Part shown: one piece after another, positions 1 to 6,436 of the stretch
Position numbering within the stretch: position 1 is the stretch's first letter
Layout: every line of letters starts with the position of its first letter
Assembly (NCBI GenBank): GCA_004296145.1
Contig: SEBM01000233.1
Location: forward strand, 1-6,582
Origin: Flavobacterium sp.
GTDB taxonomy: Bacteria; Bacteroidota; Bacteroidia; Flavobacteriales; Flavobacteriaceae
DNA: 6,582 nt
Direction: 5' to 3'
Made by a program: the position numbers and the translations under genes
Notes under the pieces: model-generated
Seen by the model: the letters and a program-made list of their open reading frames with translations, nothing else
Told to the model about the DNA's origin: nothing
Databases searched by the model: none

Positions 1-1026
1 TTTCTAATCTTTACTTTTTTGATTATAATTTGTGCAAGTAGCAACTCTCAATCTTTTCAAAAAGAAATAGAATTGGATAGTTTGTTTCTTAAAGCTCATC
101 GTTTGAAATTATTTAACGGAAATGTTTTAATCTCTCAAAAAGAGAAAATAGTGTATAAAAAAGCTTTTGGAAAAGCAGATGCAAGTGATAGAATTCAATT
201 AAATAAAAAATACCGTTTCCATATCGGTTCAATTGCCAAAGAATTTAATGCTGTTGGAATTATGATGCTTAAAGAGCAAGGCAAATTAAAATTGGACGAT
301 GCAATATCTAAGTTTCTTCCAGAATTGCCATCTTGGTCAAGTAAAATTAAAATCATCAACTTACTTCAATACACAAGTGGACTGCCACAAATAAAATGGA
401 ACGAGGTCAATGAGGATTCCGATAACTTTGAAGCACTAATGAAAACAGAATCGCTTGATTTTGAACCAGGAACAAGGTACGATTATAATAATAACAATGT
501 ATTCCTGCAAAGAAGAATAATCGAAAAAATTACTGGTATGTCCTTTAATTCTTTTGTTATAAAAAAAATGCTTCGTCCTATCGGGATTAAGAATGGAGTT
601 GTTGATCCTGATGAGAAAGAAGTTTTTTTTGCTAAATCTTTTAATAATCAAGGAAAGCAAGATCTCATAAAATATAATATCTCCGGATGGACAGCATTAA
701 ATATGGAAGATTTTTTTATATGGTCTCAGGCAATTAATTCATTTGAATTAATAACTCCTGAATCAACTGGTGAACTTTTTATACCTTTTTCTAAAGGAAA
801 TCAGACAGGATTGGGAGAAGGAAATATTCAGGAACAAAAAGTGGTAGAACATATCCATGACGGTGCTGCGTTTAATAACCAAGCCTTATTAGTAAGTAAT
901 CGTAATTTTACCATTATTTTATTATCAAATAATAAACAAAATAACTTGGATGAAATTAGCAATACTATTAAGTCCATACTTGAAAATAAATCTTATACTC
1001 AAATAGAAAAAACTACAAATAACTAA
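1..1026 (+). CDS. Serine hydrolase, beta-lactamase/class C PBP family (5' partial)
   Basis: This is an exported serine hydrolase of the beta-lactamase / DD-peptidase / esterase fold (PF00144 type). The frame is open to the left edge, so the true start lies outside; a TTG at 19 is an in-frame codon but an unlikely start. The visible fragment is 341 residues. It begins with a hydrophobic stretch (FLIFTFLIIICASSNSQS) that looks like the end of a signal peptide, probably cleaved near SQS/F, so the enzyme should be periplasmic or surface-exposed. The catalytic SxxK motif is SIAK at about residues 77-80 of the fragment, with Ser as nucleophile. The YxN motif is YNN at 162-164, and the third motif is HDG at 286-288, the HxG form usual in this family. 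YTSGLP (124-129) replaces the common HTSGLP. The protein stops soon after the core fold with no extra C-terminal domain. The substrate cannot be told from sequence: peptidoglycan peptides, esters or beta-lactams are all possible, and resistance should not be assumed. It appears to be alone, 246 bases ahead of the next gene. Confidence 0.88.
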   Translation, partial: FLIFTFLIIICASSNSQSFQKEIELDSLFLKAHRLKLFNGNVLISQKEKIVYKKAFGKADASDRIQLNKKYRFHIGSIAKEFNAVGIMMLKEQGKLKLDDAISKFLPELPSWSSKIKIINLLQYTSGLPQIKWNEVNEDSDNFEALMKTESLDFEPGTRYDYNNNNVFLQRRIIEKITGMSFNSFVIKKMLRPIGIKNGVVDPDEKEVFFAKSFNNQGKQDLIKYNISGWTALNMEDFFIWSQAINSFELITPESTGELFIPFSKGNQTGLGEGNIQEQKVVEHIHDGAAFNNQALLVSNRNFTIILLSNNKQNNLDEISNTIKSILENKSYTQIEKTTNN

Positions 1027-1135
1027 AAATTATACCTTTTGTGGATGAATTGCAAATTGCTTGATGTATTCAGTAAAATAAAGGTCTTCATGATGATTTA
1101 TAATGGAAAAATTATATATTTGAAAATAAATGACC

Positions 1136-1151
1136 TGTAATAATTATCACA
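1136..1151. promoter_or_regulatory. CRP/FNR-like dyad (possible operator)
   Basis: TGTAATAATTATCACA is a near-perfect inverted repeat in which 7 of 8 base pairs match. It fits the TGTGA-N6-TCACA pattern bound by CRP/FNR-family regulators at nine of ten positions. It lies in the spacer before the DUF6090-like gene, about 25 bases upstream of a candidate -33 element. The functional role is inferred only. In AT-rich DNA such a match can arise by chance, and Bacteroidota CRP-family sites are not uniform. Confidence 0.22.
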
Positions 1152-1175
1152 CATATATACTCTGATTTGAGTCGT

Positions 1176-1210
1176 TTTGTATGATTTTTTCACACGTATA
1201 AATAAGTTTC
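1176..1210 (+). promoter_or_regulatory. Candidate Bacteroidota-type promoter for the DUF6090-like gene
   Basis: TTTG at 1176-1179, a 23-base spacer and TAAGTTTC at 1203-1210 match the Bacteroidota sigma-A pattern (TTTG, 17-23 bases, TAnnTTTG) with one mismatch in the last base of the -7 element. This would leave a leader of roughly 55 bases before the ATG at 1273. A perfect TATATTTG also occurs at 1115-1122 but has no TTTG or TTG at a proper distance. The spacer is at the long end of the accepted range, so this is a weak call. Confidence 0.25.
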
Positions 1211-1272
1211 GAGCCATTTATTAAAAATGAAAAATAAACAAATTAACCAGATAATATTTTAACCAAAACAAC

Positions 1273-1980
1273 ATGCAAGAAGAAGTAACGAAACATACTC
1301 AAAAAATTTACAAGACTGCGAAAAATACAGAACACACTTTTGGAGAGAAAGCAAAAGAAATCATTATAGAAATATGCATAATCGTTTTTGCTGTAACACT
1401 TTCGATAGGACTACACGGTTGGAGTGAACACAGACATCAACAAGAAGAAGTTTCTATTTTTTTAAATAATTTAAAAAATGATTTAAAAAATGATATAAAA
1501 ATTTTGGATGATGAAAGAAAAGCATATGAAAAGACCAATCTTGGTTATGAAAAACTTTTAGGGCTTACAGCTTTTCAACTTGACAGTATACAAAAGACTA
1601 ATAAAGAAGTTAATTTTCCTATTTATGCACATGGACCCAAAATGAATATTGGTAATTATGAAGGTTTTAAGTCTAGTGGTAAAATTGGCTACATTGAAGA
1701 CGAAAAATTAAAACAGAAAATCTTAAATTATTATCAAATATATGTGCCGTCAATTAACGAAGTTGATGAAATGTACAATGATTTTCTGTTTAAGTGTTTT
1801 GATAAAATGATAGAAAATGCAGATAAATCTGAAGCAAAATTATATTCAGATCCAAAATTTAAAAAGTCAATGGCTTTTCTTGTCAAACTAGGGAAAAATA
1901 ACATAAGGGTTTATGACAAAAATACAAAGCCAGAAGCAATTGAACTTATCAAAGAAATTGAAAAAGAGCTGAATAAATAA
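1273..1980 (+). CDS. DUF6090-like single-pass membrane protein, function unknown
   Basis: This 235-residue protein has a short basic N-terminal tail, one membrane helix at about residues 29-48 (EIIIEICIIVFAVTLSIGLH) and a long hydrophilic, Lys/Glu-rich, largely helical C-terminal part. The layout GE..KEI..E...IVFAVTLSIGLHGWSEHR, followed by a helical L..L..DL segment and later NYEGFKSSGKIGYIEDEKL..KIL.YY, resembles the DUF6090 family common in Flavobacteriia, where an INNW.E motif follows the helix and a LKSSG.L motif lies in the middle. No function is established for that family, and I see no catalytic motif. The start is the ATG at 1273, which is preceded by an A-rich stretch with no Shine-Dalgarno sequence, as is normal for Bacteroidota. 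An in-frame tandem duplication gives LKND twice at residues 67-74. The DUF5694-like gene follows after 79 bases and may be co-transcribed. The family assignment is from remembered pattern, not a profile search. Confidence 0.72.
   Translation: MQEEVTKHTQKIYKTAKNTEHTFGEKAKEIIIEICIIVFAVTLSIGLHGWSEHRHQQEEVSIFLNNLKNDLKNDIKILDDERKAYEKTNLGYEKLLGLTAFQLDSIQKTNKEVNFPIYAHGPKMNIGNYEGFKSSGKIGYIEDEKLKQKILNYYQIYVPSINEVDEMYNDFLFKCFDKMIENADKSEAKLYSDPKFKKSMAFLVKLGKNNIRVYDKNTKPEAIELIKEIEKELNK
1471..1494 (+). repeat. Perfect 2 x 12-bp tandem repeat inside the DUF6090-like gene
   Basis: The 12-mer TTAAAAAATGAT occurs twice back to back and in frame, giving Leu-Lys-Asn-Asp twice (residues 67-74). It sits in the helical segment just after the membrane helix. 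Because the repeat is perfect at the DNA level, a recent slippage duplication is plausible. Confidence 0.8.
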
Positions 1981-2059
1981 AAACGATATTTGATAATATG
2001 TGCGATTTAGGCTTTGTTTAAAGACTTTGTATTTGGAAAATAAAAAATAAACTAAAAAA

Positions 2060-2878
2060 ATGACTTTCATTAAAACAATTTCTACATTTTTAATTACCCT
2101 TTTATTAGTTACAACAGCTTTTGGACAAGCATCTAAGCCTAAAACCAAAATCTTATTAATCGGTACAATTCATTTTGAAAACCCACATACAGATCAATTT
2201 GAACTCAAAACAGATGATTTTTTTAGCGCTAAGAGACAAGGTGAATTAGAAGATTTAACGAATGTTCTGTCTCAAACAAAAGCGACTAAAGTAATGATTG
2301 AAAAACCAATTGAGAAGCAACGTTCCACCGACAGTTTATTTAATTTATATGTAAAAGGGAATTATAAACTTTCAATTTCAGAAAGAGAGCAAATTGGTTT
2401 TAGGTTGGCTAAAAAATTAAAATTAAATCAGGTAAACTGTATCGACAAATTTTATGGAATGGTTCACGATAGCTTAGTGGGCGCAACCGCAAAAGAGAAT
2501 AATCAACTTTATTTGCTGCAGGATTTAGGAACCCAGGCAAAAGGAATGATAAATGATTTTGATAGTAAATTGAAAAACGGCACAATAACCGAAGTTTTAA
2601 AATACATAAACAAACCAGAAGAATTAAAGAGAAATTTATCAATTTATCTAAAATATATAGCAAAGATTGGAGCTGGTAAAAATTTTGCAGGAGCACAATC
2701 GGTATCAGATTGGTATTTAAGAAATCTTGCCATTTATTCAAATATTATGAATCAGGTTGAACCTTCGGACAAATATGTTATTTTAATTTTTGGACAAGGA
2801 CATATTCCTATATTAAAACATCTGCTACAGAATAATGATGACTTTGAGGTTGTTGAATTAAATAGCGTGCTAAAATAA
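2060..2878 (+). CDS. Exported DUF5694-like protein (TraB/TIKI/EreA-ChaN-related), putative hydrolase
   Basis: This 272-residue protein has a clear signal peptide: MTFIKT, a hydrophobic core to about residue 20, then TAFGQA with likely cleavage near residues 22-24. The mature part starts with a beta strand and the motif ILLIGTIHFENP (31-42), which contains GTIH (GxxH, 35-38). It continues with RQGELEDLTNVL (59-70), a strand ending in Glu (VMIE, 78-81), SEREQIGFRLAKKL (107-120), CIDKFYGM (127-134), SDWYLRNLAIYSNI (216-229) and a second GxxH, GQGH (245-248). Two GxxH motifs plus a conserved Glu and an RN pair are the hallmark of the TraB/TIKI/EreA-ChaN superfamily, some animal members of which are metal-dependent proteases. 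The overall pattern fits the bacterial DUF5694 group, which as far as I know has no assigned substrate. The likely location is the periplasm or outside the cell. The ATG at 2060 follows an A-rich stretch with no Shine-Dalgarno sequence and directly begins the signal peptide. The gene ends 32 bases before a strong terminator. Confidence 0.78.
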   Translation: MTFIKTISTFLITLLLVTTAFGQASKPKTKILLIGTIHFENPHTDQFELKTDDFFSAKRQGELEDLTNVLSQTKATKVMIEKPIEKQRSTDSLFNLYVKGNYKLSISEREQIGFRLAKKLKLNQVNCIDKFYGMVHDSLVGATAKENNQLYLLQDLGTQAKGMINDFDSKLKNGTITEVLKYINKPEELKRNLSIYLKYIAKIGAGKNFAGAQSVSDWYLRNLAIYSNIMNQVEPSDKYVILIFGQGHIPILKHLLQNNDDFEVVELNSVLK

Positions 2879-2910
2879 ACTGTTGATAATCATTTTTTTG
2901 TCAATGATTA

Positions 2911-2950
2911 AAGTAAAAAAGCTTCAGAGAGATCTGAAGCTTTTTTACTT
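2911..2950. terminator. Bidirectional intrinsic terminator between convergent genes
   Basis: The left arm AAGTAAAAAAGCTTCAGA (2911-2928) and the right arm (2933-2950) form a perfect 18-bp stem. The loop is GAGA, a GNRA-type tetraloop on the plus strand. The stem core GCTTCAGA/TCTGAAGC is flanked by six A on the left and six T on the right, so RNA from either strand gives a hairpin followed by a U-run. It ends the plus-strand DUF5694-like gene and, about 100 bases past its stop codon, the minus-strand export operon. Confidence 0.9.
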
Positions 2951-3050
2951 TATATCCGTAGCACGACAATTTTCTAACCAATTTACAGATGATTAATTCT
3001 GCCTAATTCAATTTAAATTGATTGTTGATTCCAATTCATATTTTAATAAT

Positions 3051-5219
3051 TTAAACCAAACTTTGTTTTTTCCATAGATCGAAATATTTTTCTTTTTTTT
3101 CTAATAAATTATGGTGACTTCCTGATTCTATAATTTTCCCATTTTCCATTACCAATATTTTATCTGCATTTGCAATTGTACTTAGACGGTGTGCTATTAT
3201 TATAATGGTTTTACCTTTCTTTTTAAAATCGTCAATGGTTTGTTTCACAATCATTTCAGAGCTTGTATCCAAAGAAGATGTTGCTTCATCCATAAGTAAA
3301 ATATCAGGATTTTTGTATAAAGCCCGGGCAATTGCAATTCTTTGTTTTTGTCCACCTGAAAGCATTGCTCCATTTTCACCAATTTGAGTTTCAAATCCAT
3401 TTGGCAGTTTTTCTACAAAATCTGAAATTCCTAGTTGTTTTGATAATTCCAAGATTATTTTAATATTGGGAAATGAATCACCTAAGGCAATATTTTCTAT
3501 AATATTTCCTGAAAATAAATTAAGCTGCTGCGGAATGACTCCAATAGATTGTCTTAAGCTTTTGTAATGAATAAACTGAGTATCATAATCTCCAATATAT
3601 ATTTTTCCTTCCTTAATAGGATATAAATTTTGAAGAAGTGAAATTAAAGTAGTTTTACCACTTCCGCTTTCTCCAACAATTGCTGTCGTCTCATTTTTTT
3701 TAAATACAGCACTAAAGTTTTTAAAGACTTCCATTCTCGAGCCGTATCTAAAGGTTACGTTTTCAAATTTTATATCTCCTATGTTTTCTTTATGTAATTC
3801 AATTTTATTCTCTGTCTTTTCACGTTCTAAATCCATAATTTCGAAAAGCCGATCTGCAGCAATTAGAGCATTTTGCGCAGTTTTATTCATCCCAATTAAA
3901 GAAGCAACAGGTGATGTAAAATAACCTATTAAAGCGTAAAATGAAAATAGCTCTCCCGGAGTAATAGCTCTGTCAATTACATAACCTGACCCAATCCACA
4001 TTAAAATAACTGTAAAAACCGAAGCTAAAAATTGTGTTGAAGTATTAGAAAAAATACCATTCAGACCTGATTTATAAGTTGTAAATAAAAGTTTTACAAA
4101 TTTATTTTCTGTTTTTAAGTTTGAAAATTCTTCAATACCAAATTCTTTCACAGTTCTAATATGTGTAACACTTTCGACTAACTGAGTTTGGAGTTCAGCT
4201 GCATTCTCCATTATGTTTCTTTCTACCTTTTTATTAAATTTATTTAAAAGAAAATAAATCAAACTATAAAAGGGTATTATTGTCAGAATAACCAAAGCAA
4301 GTTTCCAATAATAAGTAAACATTAATGTAAAGGAAAAAATGACAATGAAAATGTTTACGATCATATCTATCGCAACTTCATTTATAAAAGATCGAATTTT
4401 TACAGCATCATTTATTCGTGAAGTAATTTCTCCTATTTGCATCGTATCAAAAAAACGTTGAGGCAGATGCATTAAATGTTTATAATAGCCCAAAATTAAT
4501 TTTGCATCAATTAACTGCCCAGTTTTCATTACAAAAATACTTTTTTGAGAACCAATAAAAGCCTGAAGTAAAATAATGCCAATCATGGAAACACTCAACA
4601 GGTTCAGCAGCTTTCTATTCCCATCAACCAGAACATAATCGGTTATTTTCTGAATATAAATTGACATTGCCAGTCCTAGTACCGTAAAAATAATTGCGCC
4701 AAGTAAAGCTTGAATTAAAATGCTTTTATGTGGTTGTATTAAACGCCAAAAGCGGTTGATAGGGGATACCTTTTCATTATAGACTTTAAAATCATCATTT
4801 TGTGCAAACAGAACGAAAACACCCGACCAGATTTTCTGAAATTCTTCATAAGTATAGGTTTGCATTTTTCCTAAACCCGGATCCATTACCGTGATTTTTG
4901 AATAATTTTCATCTTTTGCTTTTTCTACTTTGTAGATTACAACATAATGATGTAATTGCTGTTTTAAAATCACGTGGGCAATTGCCGGTAAGGGAATTTT
5001 ATCTAGTGAATCTATACCACCTTTTACTCCTTTTGCAGTAAAACCCATTTTTTCTGCACCTTCAATAATGCCAAGAACATTCGTACCGCGTTTATCAGTA
5101 TGGGCATATTGACGGATTCGCGCTATAGGGAGATTAACATGATAGTGATTTCCAATAGATGCCAGACAAGCAGCACCACAATCTTTAATATCATGTTGCT
5201 TAATTTTTATTGATCCCAT
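3051..5219 (-). CDS. C39 peptidase-containing ABC transporter (PCAT; peptide/bacteriocin exporter)
   Basis: This 722-residue inner-membrane exporter cuts a leader from a small peptide and pumps it out using ATP; it is expected to work as a homodimer. Domain 1 (about residues 1-135) is a C39 cysteine protease with oxyanion Gln8, catalytic Cys14 in DCGAAC, His91 in HHYVV and Asp113 in MDPGLGK. All are present, so the protease should be active, and C39 enzymes normally cut after a double-glycine leader. Domain 2 (about 160-445) is an ABC exporter membrane domain with helices near 168-190, 204-224, 283-303, 305-325, 391-412 and 420-443. Domain 3 (about 483-720) is the ATPase, with Walker A GESGSGKTT (516-524), Q-loop Gln564, signature LSGGQ (620-624), Walker B ILLMDE (640-645), SSLD (648-651) and switch His677. 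The ATG lies 9 bases after the HlyD stop, so the two form one operon. The length is normal for the family. No peptide substrate with a GG leader is visible nearby, so the cargo is unknown. Confidence 0.95.
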   Translation of the reverse strand: MGSIKIKQHDIKDCGAACLASIGNHYHVNLPIARIRQYAHTDKRGTNVLGIIEGAEKMGFTAKGVKGGIDSLDKIPLPAIAHVILKQQLHHYVVIYKVEKAKDENYSKITVMDPGLGKMQTYTYEEFQKIWSGVFVLFAQNDDFKVYNEKVSPINRFWRLIQPHKSILIQALLGAIIFTVLGLAMSIYIQKITDYVLVDGNRKLLNLLSVSMIGIILLQAFIGSQKSIFVMKTGQLIDAKLILGYYKHLMHLPQRFFDTMQIGEITSRINDAVKIRSFINEVAIDMIVNIFIVIFSFTLMFTYYWKLALVILTIIPFYSLIYFLLNKFNKKVERNIMENAAELQTQLVESVTHIRTVKEFGIEEFSNLKTENKFVKLLFTTYKSGLNGIFSNTSTQFLASVFTVILMWIGSGYVIDRAITPGELFSFYALIGYFTSPVASLIGMNKTAQNALIAADRLFEIMDLEREKTENKIELHKENIGDIKFENVTFRYGSRMEVFKNFSAVFKKNETTAIVGESGSGKTTLISLLQNLYPIKEGKIYIGDYDTQFIHYKSLRQSIGVIPQQLNLFSGNIIENIALGDSFPNIKIILELSKQLGISDFVEKLPNGFETQIGENGAMLSGGQKQRIAIARALYKNPDILLMDEATSSLDTSSEMIVKQTIDDFKKKGKTIIIIAHRLSTIANADKILVMENGKIIESGSHHNLLEKKEKYFDLWKKQSLV

Positions 5220-5228
5220 TTTTAGTTC

Positions 5229-6371
5229 TTACTTATCAGTTGATAATTGTTTTGGATTAAGCCAGTCATCAACTTTGTCAAATAATAAATCATATAAGCT
5301 TCTTCTGGTGATAATGTAGCGTGTAGTAAGTGTCATTCCTTTTGAAATCTTTGTTTTATAACCAGATTTGAGTTTCATTTCAGTAGATATTAAATTACAA
5401 CGTATTTTAAAAAAGGTCTCACCATCTTGTATTGAAACGTTTTGGTCGATATCAATTACATTTCCTTCCAGTAAACCCCACTGATTATAATTGAAAGCAT
5501 CAAGTTGAAATTTTACTTTTTGGGTTTTATAAATAAGCCCAATATCATTTGGAGAGACAATACTTTCCACAATTAAATGATCGACAGCAGAAATAGTTGC
5601 AATTGGTTGAGATAGATTTAAAAATGAGCCTGCCTGTAAGCCTGAAAAATTCTCTATCGTTCCCGAAATTGGAGCTATAATAAAATAATTATTCTCTTCA
5701 ATATTTAATTTTTCAACACTTCCTGTCAGATTTTTTAACCGTTCTTCCAGATCTCTTTTTTGATTTTCCCAAACCGATTTTTGTTCGCTGACATAACTTT
5801 TTAGGGCTTCATTAGCAGAACGCAATTCATATTCGTACTTTTCATACTCTACTTTGGCAATAATATTTTTATTATATAAACCTTTATTTCGGTTGAAATT
5901 AATTTGAGCCTGAGAAACTTTACTGTGTAATTCGTTTTTTCGAGATTGAAATTTTACAAAATCTTCTCTTGCTGTAGAAGTTTTGAAATGTGAAGTCTGT
6001 CCGGATAAAATCAAATTCATATCATAAAGAAGCTCTGTGACAGAATTTGACAATGTATATTGCGTATTTTTTTCTGTTTCCAGATTTTGTTTCGCAATTT
6101 TGATGAGTGTATCGCCTTTTTTTACCACAGCATTATTCTTTAAATTAACCCAAATAATGCGGCCGCTGACAATAGCAGTAACAGGGACATTGTCAGTAGT
6201 ACTTCGAACAATGCCGCGACTTTGACTGCTGATGTCTACTTTTATAATTGGTAATAGTATCAAAAAAGTCAACACTCCCAAAACCATTACAATATATAGA
6301 GATATGCTCTTGGTTTTATTTCGTGATATTAAATTTTCAAGCGTATTTACGGGATCTGAACTGAAGTTCAT
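5229..6371 (-). CDS. HlyD-family periplasmic adaptor (membrane fusion protein) of the peptide exporter
   Basis: This 380-residue adaptor links the inner-membrane ABC transporter to an outer-membrane TolC-like channel. A short cytoplasmic tail is followed by one membrane helix (about residues 24-46). The first half of a biotinyl-lipoyl-like domain is at 62-95 (AIVSGRIIWVN, VVKKGDTLIKI), and an alpha-helical coiled-coil hairpin spans about 96-225. The second lipoyl half and barrel run through IIAPISGTIE (231-240), LQAGSFLNLSQPIATI (245-260) and VSPNDIGLI (272-280), and the C-terminal beta part includes KSGYKTKISKGMTLTTRYI (335-353). At the hairpin the R-x3-L-x6-S/T docking motif typical of these adaptors reads R161, L165, A172, so the last position is Ala. 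The C-terminal end (SLYDLLFDKVDDWLNP) resembles that of other HlyD-type adaptors. The ATG at 6371 is the only sensible start, since an in-frame TAA lies just 15 bases upstream and no Shine-Dalgarno sequence is seen. It is the first gene of the visible operon and the transporter follows after 9 bases. No TolC gene is in the window. Confidence 0.93.
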   Translation of the reverse strand: MNFSSDPVNTLENLISRNKTKSISLYIVMVLGVLTFLILLPIIKVDISSQSRGIVRSTTDNVPVTAIVSGRIIWVNLKNNAVVKKGDTLIKIAKQNLETEKNTQYTLSNSVTELLYDMNLILSGQTSHFKTSTAREDFVKFQSRKNELHSKVSQAQINFNRNKGLYNKNIIAKVEYEKYEYELRSANEALKSYVSEQKSVWENQKRDLEERLKNLTGSVEKLNIEENNYFIIAPISGTIENFSGLQAGSFLNLSQPIATISAVDHLIVESIVSPNDIGLIYKTQKVKFQLDAFNYNQWGLLEGNVIDIDQNVSIQDGETFFKIRCNLISTEMKLKSGYKTKISKGMTLTTRYIITRRSLYDLLFDKVDDWLNPKQLSTDK

Positions 6372-6405
6372 GGAGTTGCTGTTGTTTTAATAATTGAAGA
6401 ATATG

Positions 6406-6436
6406 ATTGTAATTTTTTGAAAGCATAAATTACAAT
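6406..6436. repeat. 10-bp inverted repeat (AT-rich hairpin) upstream of the HlyD gene
   Basis: ATTGTAATTT (6406-6415) and AAATTACAAT (6427-6436) are perfect reverse complements separated by 11 bases. The element lies directly after the stop codon (6437-6439) of the open frame entering from the right edge and about 35 bases before the HlyD start. On the minus strand it is not followed by a T-run, so it is not a standard terminator. It could be an operator, an RNA-stabilising hairpin or an attenuator, or just chance in AT-rich DNA. Confidence 0.4.

Noticed and set aside
19..21. TTG as the start codon of the serine hydrolase
   Set aside because: The frame is open to the window edge, and this codon lies inside the hydrophobic signal-peptide core with no basic residues before it, so the real start is outside.
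436..660. Minus-strand frame of 74 codons inside the serine hydrolase gene
   Set aside because: It is a shadow of a well-supported gene on the other strand, with no family resemblance.
1115..1122. Exact Bacteroidota -7 element TATATTTG
   Set aside because: No TTTG or TTG lies 17-23 bases upstream, so it is an isolated match.
1045..1140. A 31-codon plus-strand frame (MNCKLLDVFSK... to ...KINDL) in the spacer after the serine hydrolase
   Set aside because: It is short, has no recognisable motif and no clear promoter or start context, and its stop overlaps the CRP-like dyad. Frames of this length are common by chance in AT-rich spacers.
1888..2148. Minus-strand frame of 86 codons over the end of the DUF6090-like gene and the start of the next
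   Set aside because: It overlaps two supported genes including a signal peptide, and its Phe/Val/Leu-rich translation is typical of antisense AT-rich coding DNA.
2409..2741. Minus-strand frame of 110 codons inside the DUF5694-like gene
   Set aside because: It is fully contained in a gene with clear motifs, and its Leu-rich composition is a reflection of the opposite strand.
2887..2910. 8-bp inverted repeat TAATCATT / AATGATTA just after the DUF5694-like stop codon
   Set aside because: It is a pure AT-rich weak stem with an 8-base loop and no T-run after it, and the strong terminator right behind explains termination.
3008..3021. 14-bp perfect palindrome TCAATTTAAATTGA between the terminator and the ABC transporter stop
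   Set aside because: It has no loop, is almost all A/T, and lies in the 3' region of a gene where an operator is unlikely. Chance is sufficient.
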